Assembly: GCF_034497705.1 (NCBI RefSeq)
Contig: NZ_JAXRUV010000001.1
Coordinates: 124,001-188,000 of the forward strand
Reading direction: 5' to 3'
DNA from: Marinococcus luteus_A
GTDB lineage: Bacteria > Bacillota > Bacilli > Bacillales > Marinococcaceae
Length of the DNA stretch: 64,000 nt
The translations under genes and the position numbers were made by a program. The notes beneath the pieces are model-generated. The model did not search any database. It was not told where the DNA came from and saw nothing but the letters and a program-made list of their open reading frames with translations. Shown here piece after piece: positions 26,743 through 34,800 of this stretch; positions within the stretch are counted from its first letter, which is position 1; the number at the start of each line of letters is the position of its first letter.

Positions 26743-27950
26743 TCGGACGCCGTATCAGTGACCGTTATCATATTAAACGCCTCCTTGGGAGCGGCGGTAT
26801 GGCGTACGTATATCTCGGAGAGGATATGATTTTGGAACGGCTGGTGGCAATTAAAATTCTTCAGCCGCAGTTTAACGGCGATGAGGAATTTTTGCAGCGG
26901 TTCCGCCGCGAGTCACGGGCAGCCACTATTTTGGGCCACAGAAACACGGTCAATATTTATGATGTTGGCGAAGAGCGGGAGCTGCATTATATCGTTATGG
27001 AATACGTGGAAGGCCAGACGGTGAAGGAAATGATCCGCCTGCATGGGCCGCTGCCGCTTGCACAGGCGGTACATATTACCAGGCAGCTGCTTGAGGCGCT
27101 GATGCAGGCGCACAGTCACGGCATCATCCACCGGGACATTAAGCCCCACAATCTTCTTTCCAACGACCGCGGGGAAATAAAAGTAGCTGATTTCGGCATT
27201 GCCCGCGCTGCGTCTGCTTCCACGATCACGCAGACTAATACGATGATGGGCTCCGTTCATTATATTTCGCCGGAGCAGGCGAGAGGCGGGGTGGTAAGTG
27301 CCCGCTCAGATATTTATGCTGCCGGTATCGTTTTGTTTGAAATGGTTACCGGGGTGATCCCCTACGATGCAGAATCCGCTGTAAGTATTGCTTTAAAACA
27401 TATTCAGGAGCCGCTTCCGGACCCGATGCAGCTGCGACAGGGCCTGCCGCAGAGTCTGTCGAACGTTATCTTAAAAGCTGCGGCCAAAAGTCCGGATGAC
27501 CGTTACGCGAGCGCCGAAGAAATGTATGAGGACATTCGTTCGGCGCTCTCGGACGAGAGAAGAAACGAACGCCCTTATTTCATCCAGGAGGGCTACACCA
27601 ATGCCCGGGAGCGGGAATGGTCGGCCCCCCAGGTGGCTGAAGAGGACACGATGGTAGCAGCGCCGGCTGTTCAGGAAGACGAGCAGCAGGATTCTGGCCT
27701 GGAAACAAAGGGAGACCGGCAGCCGGAAAAAACTAAAAAATGGCCGTATGTTGTGGCCTGTATACTCGTATTTTCAGGAGCGGCAATTTTTTACTGGCTG
27801 CTTCCAGAAATGTTTGTCGTGAGTGGCTCAATGAAATTAATACCGCACGTATTTCCCGCAGCGCAGACAGCTGTGTGGGATGCAGCCTGGCCAGGAGAGG
27901 GCCAAATATTACAAGAAGGGGCGAAGATATGGCGACAGGTCGAATTGTAA
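26730..27950 (+). CDS. prkC: PrkC-type membrane Ser/Thr kinase lacking PASTA domains
   Basis: Hanks-type kinase that in relatives senses cell-wall fragments. The 406 residues include a complete kinase domain: glycine loop GSGGMAYVY (20-28), Lys42, HRDIKPHN (134-141), DFG (154-156), an activation loop with several Ser/Thr, and SVHYISPEQARG. A juxtamembrane linker and one membrane helix (about 338-358) follow. Only about 48 residues lie outside, against roughly 290 with three PASTA repeats in B. subtilis PrkC (648 residues). The last part (PGEGQILQEGAKIWRQVEL) resembles the end of a PASTA repeat, suggesting internal deletion. The rsgA start lies inside its last codons, so no room remains for a frameshifted PASTA region. 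Confidence 0.93.
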   Translation: MDQLIGRRISDRYHIKRLLGSGGMAYVYLGEDMILERLVAIKILQPQFNGDEEFLQRFRRESRAATILGHRNTVNIYDVGEERELHYIVMEYVEGQTVKEMIRLHGPLPLAQAVHITRQLLEALMQAHSHGIIHRDIKPHNLLSNDRGEIKVADFGIARAASASTITQTNTMMGSVHYISPEQARGGVVSARSDIYAAGIVLFEMVTGVIPYDAESAVSIALKHIQEPLPDPMQLRQGLPQSLSNVILKAAAKSPDDRYASAEEMYEDIRSALSDERRNERPYFIQEGYTNAREREWSAPQVAEEDTMVAAPAVQEDEQQDSGLETKGDRQPEKTKKWPYVVACILVFSGAAIFYWLLPEMFVVSGSMKLIPHVFPAAQTAVWDAAWPGEGQILQEGAKIWRQVEL

Positions 27951-28810
27951 AAGCAGTCAGCGGTTTCTATTATGTAGACAGTGAAGAAGGATATTTTCAA
28001 TGTCGCGGGCGGGGGCTGTTCCGCAAACAGAAAATCAAACCGCTTGTAGGAGACCTTGTGCGGTTTGAAGCAGAAAATCATACAGACGGATACGTACTTG
28101 AAATTAAAGAACGAAGCAATGAGCTGGTGCGCCCGCCGGTCGCAAACATTGACCAGGCACTGCTCATATTTTCCGCTGTCGAGCCTGATTTTTCCACCTG
28201 GCTGCTCGACCGTTTTCTTGTGCATGTGGAAAACGAAGAAATTAAACCGGTGATTTTAGTGAGTAAATGGGACAAAGCAGATGAAGCAAAAAAAGAGACG
28301 CTTCGGGCCGCACAGAAGGATTATGAGCATATCGGTTATTCGTTCCATTTTTATTCGACGAAAACAGGCGAAGGCATCGATGAGGCCGCTGCTTATTTTC
28401 CGGAGAAGTATTCTCTTTTATCCGGACAGTCGGGAGTGGGGAAATCGTCGCTCCTGAACGCGGTGGCTCCTGATCTTGATCTCGAGACAGCGAACATTTC
28501 CGGGGCTCTCGGGCGCGGGAAGCATACGACAAGGCACGTAGAGTTCCTGCGGGTTAACGGCGGATGGGTGGCGGACACGCCCGGGTTCAGCTCGCTTGAT
28601 TTTGGTTCGATTACAGCCGAAGATCTCGATATCTGCTTCCCGGAAATGCGGGCAAGAATGCCTGATTGCAAATTCCGAGGATGCTCCCACCGACAGGAGC
28701 CGGGCTGTGCCATAAGGCTCGACGTGGAGGAAGGACGGATCCCGTCTTATCGCTACGAGCATTACAAACAGTTCCACGAAGAAATTTCATCCACTCCGAG
28801 GAGGTATTAA
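27929..28810 (+). CDS. rsgA: Ribosome small subunit-dependent GTPase A
   Basis: Circularly permuted GTPase (CpgA/YloQ) for late 30S maturation. The 293 residues begin MATGRIVKAVSGFYYV with an OB-fold domain. The permuted GTPase domain follows, with SKWDKAD (G4) before GQSGVGKSS (G1, near 168) and DTPG (G3). The C-terminal zinc-binding domain has CKFRGCSHRQEPGC. The ATG at 27929 overlaps the end of prkC by 22 bases and has AAGGGGCG upstream. A longer in-frame reading inside prkC is spurious. Confidence 0.96.
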   Translation: MATGRIVKAVSGFYYVDSEEGYFQCRGRGLFRKQKIKPLVGDLVRFEAENHTDGYVLEIKERSNELVRPPVANIDQALLIFSAVEPDFSTWLLDRFLVHVENEEIKPVILVSKWDKADEAKKETLRAAQKDYEHIGYSFHFYSTKTGEGIDEAAAYFPEKYSLLSGQSGVGKSSLLNAVAPDLDLETANISGALGRGKHTTRHVEFLRVNGGWVADTPGFSSLDFGSITAEDLDICFPEMRARMPDCKFRGCSHRQEPGCAIRLDVEEGRIPSYRYEHYKQFHEEISSTPRRY

Positions 28811-28812
28811 TG

Positions 28813-29457
28813 ATGATAAAAATAGCGCCTTCCATTCTGGCAGCTGATTTTGCGGAATTGGGCCGGGCAGTGAAGGAAATTGACGAAGCCGGGGCGGATT
28901 ATATACATATCGATGTCATGGACGGCCACTTCGTTCCGAATATCACGTTCGGGCTTCCGGTCATTGAGGCCATTCGCCCTTACAGCGATAAACCGTTTGA
29001 TGTGCATTTAATGATTGAAAAGCCGGAACGCTACATTGAGGATTTTGCCCAGGCGGGAGCCGACATTATTTCGGTGCACGTGGAAGCGTGCCCTCATGTG
29101 CACCGTACGGTCCAGCAGATTAAAGAAGCCGGCTGTCGGGCGGGCGTAGTGTTAAACCCGGCGACTCCGGTGGAAATGATCACTCATATTCTGCCGGATG
29201 TTGACCTTGTGCTTTTAATGACTGTAAACCCGGGCTTTGGCGGCCAGGCGTTTATTCCGAATGTACTCGACAAGATCAGAGCAGTGAAAAAAGCGGCGGA
29301 TGTCGTTAATCCGGAGCTCGAGATTGAAGTCGATGGCGGGGTCAGTCGGGAAACAGCCAAAGATTGTCTCGAAGCCGGGGCAAATGTGCTTGTGTCGGGC
29401 TCTGCCCTGTTTAAGCAGGAGGATAAAGCGAAGGCGATCGAAGAATTAAAGCAGTAA
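28813..29457 (+). CDS. rpe: Ribulose-phosphate 3-epimerase
   Basis: Pentose phosphate pathway enzyme interconverting ribulose-5-phosphate and xylulose-5-phosphate. The 214-residue barrel has APSILAADFAELG, the metal-binding HIDVMDGHFVPN, VHLMIEKP, MTVNPGFGGQ and EVDGGV. Two adjacent ATGs exist. The second (28813) lies eight bases from GGAGG and matches the usual N-terminus MIKIAPS; the first (28810) overlaps the rsgA stop. The operon ends here; thiN, which follows in B. subtilis, is missing. Confidence 0.95.
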   Translation: MIKIAPSILAADFAELGRAVKEIDEAGADYIHIDVMDGHFVPNITFGLPVIEAIRPYSDKPFDVHLMIEKPERYIEDFAQAGADIISVHVEACPHVHRTVQQIKEAGCRAGVVLNPATPVEMITHILPDVDLVLLMTVNPGFGGQAFIPNVLDKIRAVKKAADVVNPELEIEVDGGVSRETAKDCLEAGANVLVSGSALFKQEDKAKAIEELKQ

Positions 29458-29491
29458 ATAATATTATTATGTAAACAAAAAACACTCATAA

Positions 29492-29517
29492 AAAAAGCGG
29501 CTCTGTGGCCGCTTTTT
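29492..29517. terminator. Bidirectional terminator between rpe and rpmB
   Basis: AAAAAGCGGC and GCCGCTTTTT form a perfect 10-bp hairpin with a six-base loop. It serves the rpe operon on one strand and rpmB on the other. Confidence 0.9.
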
Positions 29518-29520
29518 GCT

Positions 29521-29709
29521 TTATACGCGTGTGACTTTACCAGATTTTAATGCTCTGGCGGAAACGTATACGCGTTTTGGCTTACCGTTTACAAGAATGC
29601 GGACTTTTTGCACGTTAGCTCCCCAACGGCGTTTCGTTGCATTGTTGGCGTGAGAACGATTATTTCCGGCTTTAGGGCCTTTCCCTGTTACATAGCACTT
29701 GCGGGACAT
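29521..29709 (-). CDS. rpmB: 50S ribosomal protein L28
   Basis: Large-subunit protein of 62 residues beginning MSRKCYVTGKGPKAGNNRSH and ending in a basic VYVSARALKSGKVTRV segment. The ATG at 29709 is preferred because AAGGAGGTG precedes it on the minus strand; a longer in-frame reading runs through that site. Only one Cys is present, so this is a zinc-free-looking variant. It is divergent from the yloU homologue, as in B. subtilis. Confidence 0.95.
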   Translation of the reverse strand: MSRKCYVTGKGPKAGNNRSHANNATKRRWGANVQKVRILVNGKPKRVYVSARALKSGKVTRV

Positions 29710-29757
29710 ATGCGGCACCTCCTTATTAATGTCAAACAAAATTACCCATACTCAAAT

Positions 29758-29786
29758 ATATTAGCACAGAGCCTGTACACACGCAA
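29758..29786 (-). promoter_or_regulatory. Promoter of rpmB
   Basis: On the minus strand TTGCGT and TAATAT are separated by 17 bases, with a TG one base before the -10 box. It lies about 50 bases upstream of the L28 start. Confidence 0.65.
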
Positions 29787-29814
29787 TGTTGATTCGTCAA
29801 AAATACAATTATGC

Positions 29815-29843
29815 TTTTCATTTAAGGCAAACGTGGTTATAGT
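29815..29843 (+). promoter_or_regulatory. Promoter candidate for yloU-fakA
   Basis: TTTTCA and TATAGT are separated by 17 bases. It lies about 75 bases before the yloU start and diverges from the rpmB promoter. Confidence 0.45.
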
Positions 29844-29920
29844 GATAATGGCATAGTTACTTTGAAAACAAGCTGGAGCGTCCGGATACAGCCGGCGTCC
29901 GGAAGGGAAGGAAGCGAGAC

Positions 29921-30289
29921 ATGAGTTTCGAAATATATTCGTCAAACGGTACAGTCGATATTACACTCGAAGTGCTTGCCACTGCCGTGGGAGCGGCAGC
30001 CATGGACTGCTATGGAATCGTAGGCATGGCGTCCAGGAAACATTTCAAGGACAATCTATCGGAACTGCTGCGAAGAGAAAATTATTCCCGTGGAGTAGTC
30101 GTCCGGGAAGAGGACGGTCTTATCCATATTGATATGTATATTATTGTAAGCTACGGTACGAAAATTTCGGAAGTGGCGCACAACGTGCAGCGGAAAGTGA
30201 AGTATCAGCTGCAGAAAATGCTAGGGCTGGACGTGTCCGCTGTGAATGTATATGTTCAGGGCGTCCAGATTGAATCGGCCTCACCATAG
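29921..30289 (+). CDS. yloU: Asp23/Gls24 family protein (YloU)
   Basis: Small cytoplasmic protein of the alkaline-shock protein family; its biochemical role is not established. The 122 residues begin MSFEIYSSNGTVDITLEVLATAVGAAAMDCYGIVG and show the family pattern of a buried helix followed by VHIDMYIIVSYG-like strands and HNVQRKVKYQLQKMLG. AAGGAAG precedes the ATG. It is co-oriented with fakA 27 bases downstream, a pairing conserved in Firmicutes. Confidence 0.9.
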   Translation: MSFEIYSSNGTVDITLEVLATAVGAAAMDCYGIVGMASRKHFKDNLSELLRRENYSRGVVVREEDGLIHIDMYIIVSYGTKISEVAHNVQRKVKYQLQKMLGLDVSAVNVYVQGVQIESASP

Positions 30290-30316
30290 GAAGAGACGGA
30301 TGAAGGAGAGAGAAAA

Positions 30317-31969
30317 ATGGATCAATTAGTACGCGGTCCTGAACTGGGAAGGATGCTGAAGCAGGGAGCTTCCGCGCTGCAAAAACACAGCAAAGAGGTA
30401 GACGCATTGAATGTGTTTCCAGTTCCGGACGGGGATACAGGCACCAATATGAGTTTGACGATCCGTTCCGGCGTCGAACAGCTCAAGGAGAACCGGCATG
30501 CCGGAGAGACGGCCAAACACTTTTCCAAAGGATTGTTAATGGGAGCGCGTGGAAACTCCGGCGTTATTTTGTCGCAGCTGTTCCGGGGCTTTGCCAAATC
30601 CATGGAAAAAAAGTCTGAGCTCCGTACTTCTGACGTAGCAGAAGCTTTTGAACAAGGAGTGGACGCTGCCTACCGGGCAGTGATGAAGCCGGTGGAAGGA
30701 ACGATTCTCACGGTGGCCAGGGAAGCATCCCTTGCTATGAAAAATGAACATAACGCCAGTGAGCTTGCGCTTGAAGAATGGATGCGGCGGTTTTTAAAAG
30801 CGGCAAAAGAAGCGCTTGCATATACGCCTGAGCAGCTCCCGGTCTTAAAGGAGGTTGGTGTAGTTGACTCCGGCGGCCAGGGGCTTGTGCACATATATGA
30901 AGGGATGCTGCACGCGCTAACCGGGCAGGAGGAAGAAGAAGGAGAATCTGTGCCTTCGCTTGACCAGCTTGTGAAGCTCGAGCACCATAAGGATCCGGCC
31001 GCCCAGGGGGGAGCCGAAGCTATTACGTACGGCTACTGTACTGAAGTGATGGTCCGATTTGCAGAAAGTGAGCCTTCCTTTCAGGAAGAAGCATTCCGGG
31101 AAGAGCTGTCGGCCCACGGGGATTCTCTTTTGGTGGTCTGTGATGAAGAACTGCTGAAGGTTCATATTCACGCCGAAGAACCAGGAAAAATTCTGGAAAA
31201 ATCCCAGCGGTACGGAGAGCTGATTCATATAAAAATTGAAAATATGCGTGAGCAGAATCGTGCCCTGCAGCAGGAAGGATCGTCAGAAAGCCCTGAGGCT
31301 TCCGCATCTCTTGTGCCCTACGGCTTTGTGACCGTAACGACTGGTGACGGAGTAGCCTCGCTCTTTGAAAGCCTCGGAGTACAGGAGGTTGTCCACGGCG
31401 GCCAGTCAATGAACCCGAGTACCGAGGATCTTCTCGAGGCCGTCAGCCGGGTGCAGGCGGAGCATGTGTTTATACTGCCGAATAACGGCAACATTGTAAT
31501 GGCTGCGGAGCAGGCAGCAGACATCAGCGACAAGCAGGTAACGGTCATTCCGACCAAAACGGTGCCGCAGGGTCTCGCCGGCATGCTTGCGTTTGACGAC
31601 ACAAAAGACGCTTTGACAAATGAAGAAGCAATGAAAGAAGCCACCCGGTACGTTAAATCCGGCCAGATCACCCATGCCGTAAGAGAAACGAGCATCGAAG
31701 GAAAGAAGATTCAGGAAGGCGATTTTATGGGCATCCTGGAAAAAGACATTGTTACCGTTCATGGGGAAATGAAACAGGCTTTTCAGGAACTGCTTGCACA
31801 GATGGTGGACAGCGAGAGCGAAATTATTACGCTGATCAGCGGTGAAGATGTGAGCGAAGAGATGGCGGATGAACTTGCCGCAGAGCTTGAGCAGGCATAT
31901 CCGGAGGTGGAAATAGAAATGCATGCGGGCGGACAGCCGCTGTACCAATATATCGTTTCTGTGGAATAA
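30317..31969 (+). CDS. fakA: Fatty acid kinase catalytic subunit (DAK2 domain)
   Basis: ATP-dependent kinase that phosphorylates fatty acids held by a FakB carrier so they can enter phospholipid synthesis (YloV). The 550 residues have an N-terminal DhaL-like ATP-binding domain with NVFPVPDGDTGTNMS (about 32-46) and GARGNSGVILSQ (about 76-87). A middle domain and a C-terminal DegV-like domain follow. No FakB gene is in the window. Lipid genes (fapR operon) lie nearby. The stop codon is inside the terminator stem. The function follows from S. aureus FakA. Confidence 0.92.
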   Translation: MDQLVRGPELGRMLKQGASALQKHSKEVDALNVFPVPDGDTGTNMSLTIRSGVEQLKENRHAGETAKHFSKGLLMGARGNSGVILSQLFRGFAKSMEKKSELRTSDVAEAFEQGVDAAYRAVMKPVEGTILTVAREASLAMKNEHNASELALEEWMRRFLKAAKEALAYTPEQLPVLKEVGVVDSGGQGLVHIYEGMLHALTGQEEEEGESVPSLDQLVKLEHHKDPAAQGGAEAITYGYCTEVMVRFAESEPSFQEEAFREELSAHGDSLLVVCDEELLKVHIHAEEPGKILEKSQRYGELIHIKIENMREQNRALQQEGSSESPEASASLVPYGFVTVTTGDGVASLFESLGVQEVVHGGQSMNPSTEDLLEAVSRVQAEHVFILPNNGNIVMAAEQAADISDKQVTVIPTKTVPQGLAGMLAFDDTKDALTNEEAMKEATRYVKSGQITHAVRETSIEGKKIQEGDFMGILEKDIVTVHGEMKQAFQELLAQMVDSESEIITLISGEDVSEEMADELAAELEQAYPEVEIEMHAGGQPLYQYIVSVE

Positions 31970-31995
31970 GCTGCCCGGGGCAGCTTATTTTTTTG
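31965..31995 (+). terminator. Terminator after fakA
   Basis: AATAAGCTGCC and GGCAGCTTATT form an 11-bp stem followed by a T-run. The fakA TAA stop is part of the first arm. Confidence 0.88.
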
Positions 31996-32016
31996 TTTAA
32001 CGCGCAGGAGTATCTC

Positions 32017-32045
32017 TTTCGCGCGAAAAAGGAAACGTATATAAT
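32017..32045 (+). promoter_or_regulatory. Promoter of recG with palindromic -35 region
   Basis: TTTCGC and a perfect TATAAT are separated by 17 bases. The -35 region is part of the perfect 12-base palindrome TTTCGCGCGAAA (32017-32028). A second TATAAT lies at 32066-32071. Confidence 0.6.
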
Positions 32046-32051
32046 GAAAGG

Positions 32052-32065
32052 TGAACAACCGTTCG
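32052..32065 (+). promoter_or_regulatory. Candidate LexA (SOS) box at recG
   Basis: TGAACAACCGTTCG matches 12 of 14 positions of the Bacillus LexA consensus CGAACRNRYGTTCG, with both GAAC and GTTC half-sites intact. It lies just downstream of the -10 box, where a repressor would block transcription. Confidence 0.6.
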
Positions 32066-32101
32066 TATAATACAGCAAAAGCAGGAAGGAAGGGACGGTT
32101 T

Positions 32102-34147
32102 ATGAATTCGACGCTTCAATCACCGGTCTCTGACTTAAAAGGTGTAGGAGAAGAAAAGCAGCGGGAGCTCGAACAGCTTGGTATTAAAACGATCGACGAC
32201 CTGCTTCACCATTTCCCATATCGATATGAAAACCACGAAGTGGTTCCTATAGAAGAATTGAAGCATCAGGAAAAAGTAACGATTACCGGCGAAGTGCAGT
32301 CGGAGCCGTCTGTGCGCTTTTTCGGTAAAAAAAAGTCCCGTATGACCGTACGGATATTAATTGATCATTTACTGGTGACGGCGGTGTTTTTTAACCGGGC
32401 ATTTTTAAAAAAGCAGATAGAAGTCGGCAGGCAGGTGACTATCACCGGAAAGTGGGACAAGCACCGCCTTACCATCTCGGTGCAGGATTTTCGTGCCGGC
32501 GCCCCCGACCCGGCGAAGCAGCTTGAGCCAATCTACAGCGTGACCGGGAGTCTGACAGTCAAGCAGATGCAGCGTATTCAGGCAGAAGCCGTAAAACACG
32601 TCTCGCAGGTAGTTCCTGAAAACCTGCCGGAAGAAATCCGTGAACGGTACCGCCTGCCGGGAAAACCCGAAACATTTCAGGCGCTTCACCAGCCGGAGAG
32701 CCGCGAACAGCTGAAGCATGCAAGAAGGCGCTACGTCTATGAAGAGCTGCTGTTTTTTCAGCTAAAAATGCAGATGTTTAAACGAATGGAGCGCCAGTCA
32801 GCCTCAGCGGTGCCGTTTGTGTATGATGCAGAGGCGACGGCGGATTTTGAAAAGCAGCTGCCGTTTCCGCTCACGAATGCGCAAAAAAGAGTAGTGCAGG
32901 AAATCCTTGAGGATATTGAGGCTCCGATCCGGATGAACCGGCTTTTGCAGGGGGATGTGGGCTCCGGAAAAACAGTGGTGGCCTCCATTGCCATGCAGGC
33001 CGTATTTACCGGAAACGCCCAGTCGGCGCTGATGGTGCCGACAGAAATTCTTGCCGAACAGCATTATGAGTCTCTTCAGGAGCTGTTTGCAGGAACAGAG
33101 GTGACTGTGGGCCTGCTGACCGGTTCGATACGGCAGAAGGAAAAGCGGAACGTCTATGAACGCATTACCGACGGCACCATCGATATTATCATCGGTACTC
33201 ATGCCCTCATCCAGGAGCCGGTGCAGTTTAATAATCTGAAGCTTGTCATCACTGATGAGCAGCACCGGTTCGGGGTCGGCCAGCGCCGGATTCTTAAAGA
33301 AAAGGGGGAGGACCCGGACGTGTTATTTATGACGGCCACCCCGATCCCACGTACGCTTGCCATCAGCGTCTACGGTGATATGGACGTATCAGTGATTGAC
33401 GAAATGCCGCCGGGCCGGAAACCGATTGAAACCTACTGGGCGAAGCCGCAGATGCTTGAGCGGGTACTTCGCTTTGTGCAGAAAGAAATCGATCAGGGGC
33501 GGCAGGCCTATGTCATCTGTCCGCTCATTGAAGAATCAGAAGCGCTCGATGTTCAAAACGCGATTGACGTGCATGCCCAGCTGATGCAGTTCTTCCCGGG
33601 ATATCATGTCGGCCTGATGCACGGACGGCTTCCGGCAGAGGAAAAGGAGGACGTCATGCAGCGATTTGCCGGCCATGAGCTTGATATTCTCGTTTCGACG
33701 ACGGTCGTAGAGGTCGGCGTGAACGTGCCAAACGCTACGATGATGGTGATCTATGACGCAGAACGCTTCGGCCTTTCCCAGCTGCATCAGCTGCGGGGCC
33801 GTGTCGGACGCGGAGAGCACCAGTCCTATTGTGTGCTTTTGGCCGACCCGAAATCCGAAACCGGCCAGGAGCGGATGAATATCATGCAGGAAACCGAGGA
33901 TGGATTTGTCCTTTCGGAAAAAGACCTGGAGCTGCGCGGGCCGGGAGACTTTTTTGGAAAAAAGCAGAGCGGCCTGCCTGATTTTAAAATTGCGGACGTG
34001 GTTCATGATTTTAAAGCGCTTGAAACCGCACGGGACGATGCGGCTAAATTAATCCGTAGCGAAGTGTTCTGGAAGGATGAAAAATACCGGCCTCTCCGGG
34101 AATATCTTGAAGAAGCCGGAGCCTTTCAAAAAGATAAACTGGATTAG
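32102..34147 (+). CDS. recG: ATP-dependent DNA helicase RecG
   Basis: Branch-migration helicase that remodels stalled forks and recombination intermediates. The 681 residues begin with the wedge (OB-fold) domain (LKGVGEEKQRELEQLGI near 11). Helicase motifs follow, including GDVGSGKTVVA near 285, the DEQHRFGV box near 384, TATPIPRT, and VVEVGVNVPNA with QLRGRVGRG. The ATG at 32102 follows a purine-rich ribosome-binding site; a longer in-frame reading lacks one. The sdaAB-sdaAA pair found upstream in B. subtilis is missing. Confidence 0.97.
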   Translation: MNSTLQSPVSDLKGVGEEKQRELEQLGIKTIDDLLHHFPYRYENHEVVPIEELKHQEKVTITGEVQSEPSVRFFGKKKSRMTVRILIDHLLVTAVFFNRAFLKKQIEVGRQVTITGKWDKHRLTISVQDFRAGAPDPAKQLEPIYSVTGSLTVKQMQRIQAEAVKHVSQVVPENLPEEIRERYRLPGKPETFQALHQPESREQLKHARRRYVYEELLFFQLKMQMFKRMERQSASAVPFVYDAEATADFEKQLPFPLTNAQKRVVQEILEDIEAPIRMNRLLQGDVGSGKTVVASIAMQAVFTGNAQSALMVPTEILAEQHYESLQELFAGTEVTVGLLTGSIRQKEKRNVYERITDGTIDIIIGTHALIQEPVQFNNLKLVITDEQHRFGVGQRRILKEKGEDPDVLFMTATPIPRTLAISVYGDMDVSVIDEMPPGRKPIETYWAKPQMLERVLRFVQKEIDQGRQAYVICPLIEESEALDVQNAIDVHAQLMQFFPGYHVGLMHGRLPAEEKEDVMQRFAGHELDILVSTTVVEVGVNVPNATMMVIYDAERFGLSQLHQLRGRVGRGEHQSYCVLLADPKSETGQERMNIMQETEDGFVLSEKDLELRGPGDFFGKKQSGLPDFKIADVVHDFKALETARDDAAKLIRSEVFWKDEKYRPLREYLEEAGAFQKDKLD

Positions 34148-34150
34148 TGG

Positions 34151-34179
34151 TTGAAATGAAAGAAATCGGTCTATATACT
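34151..34179 (+). promoter_or_regulatory. Sigma-A promoter of the fapR operon
   Basis: TTGAAA and TATACT are separated by exactly 17 bases and lie just after recG. A FapR operator overlaps the expected transcription start. Confidence 0.8.
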
Positions 34180-34182
34180 ACT

Positions 34183-34199
34183 ATTAGTACCTACTCATA
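34183..34199 (+). promoter_or_regulatory. FapR operator
   Basis: ATTAGTACCTACTCATA contains the conserved left half-site TTAGTACC of the FapR box. The right half is imperfect. Its position immediately downstream of the -10 box fits autorepression relieved by malonyl-CoA. Confidence 0.8.
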
Positions 34200-34215
34200 G
34201 AAGTGGATGATTATT

Positions 34216-34788
34216 ATGGCCCGAAAAAATAAAAAGGCAAGACAGGAAGAACTTCAAACTGTTATTGCCTCTAATCCTTTTATTACCGACGAAGCACTTG
34301 CCCGGTCGTTTCAGGTGAGCGTCCAGACTGTCCGTCTGGACCGCCTGGAGCTCTCGATCCCGGAGCACCGGGAGAGAATCAAGCACGTTGCTAAAGAAAG
34401 GCTTGACGAAATCAAGGCGCTGCCGCTCGAAGAAGTGATCGGAGAGGTTATTGACCTTCATCTCGACCACGAAGCGATCAGCATGCTTGAAATTACGGAG
34501 GATCACGTATTCTCAAGGAACGGCATTGCGCGCGGGCATTATCTGTTTGCGCAGGCGAATTCCCTTGCAGTAGCTGTGATCAACGATGAACTAGCGCTTA
34601 CGATGCGCTCCTCGCTTGAATTTAACCGGCAGGTGCTTCTCGGAGAACGAATTATTGCCAAAGCGGTCGTTACGAAAAAGACCGAAAGAAAAACATATGT
34701 TACGGTAACAAGCCGCGTGCAGGGGGAAGAAGTGTTTCAGGGCGAATTCGTCATGTACCGTTCCCACGCTGCTTCGGTGAACGAATAA
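34216..34788 (+). CDS. fapR: Transcription factor FapR (fatty acid and phospholipid repressor)
   Basis: Malonyl-CoA-responsive repressor of fatty acid and phospholipid genes. The 190 residues have an N-terminal DeoR-like helix-turn-helix (PFITDEALARSFQVSVQTVRLDRLEL, about 18-45, quoted in two parts as PFITDEALARSF and QVSVQTVRLDRLEL). A hot-dog-fold effector domain follows (ITEDHVFSRNGIARGHYLFAQANS region split around 95-120). The ATG at 34216 is chosen because the ribosome-binding site overlaps the earlier ATG at 34207. It heads the plsX-fabD-fabG operon, with a FapR box in its own promoter. Confidence 0.96.
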   Translation: MARKNKKARQEELQTVIASNPFITDEALARSFQVSVQTVRLDRLELSIPEHRERIKHVAKERLDEIKALPLEEVIGEVIDLHLDHEAISMLEITEDHVFSRNGIARGHYLFAQANSLAVAVINDELALTMRSSLEFNRQVLLGERIIAKAVVTKKTERKTYVTVTSRVQGEEVFQGEFVMYRSHAASVNE

Positions 34789-34800
34789 GGAGACTAAAAA

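Noticed and set aside
27740..27928. N-terminal extension of RsgA by 63 residues inside prkC
   Set aside because: The extension is out of frame with prkC and shows no family match. The ATG at 27929 gives the normal RsgA start with a ribosome-binding site.
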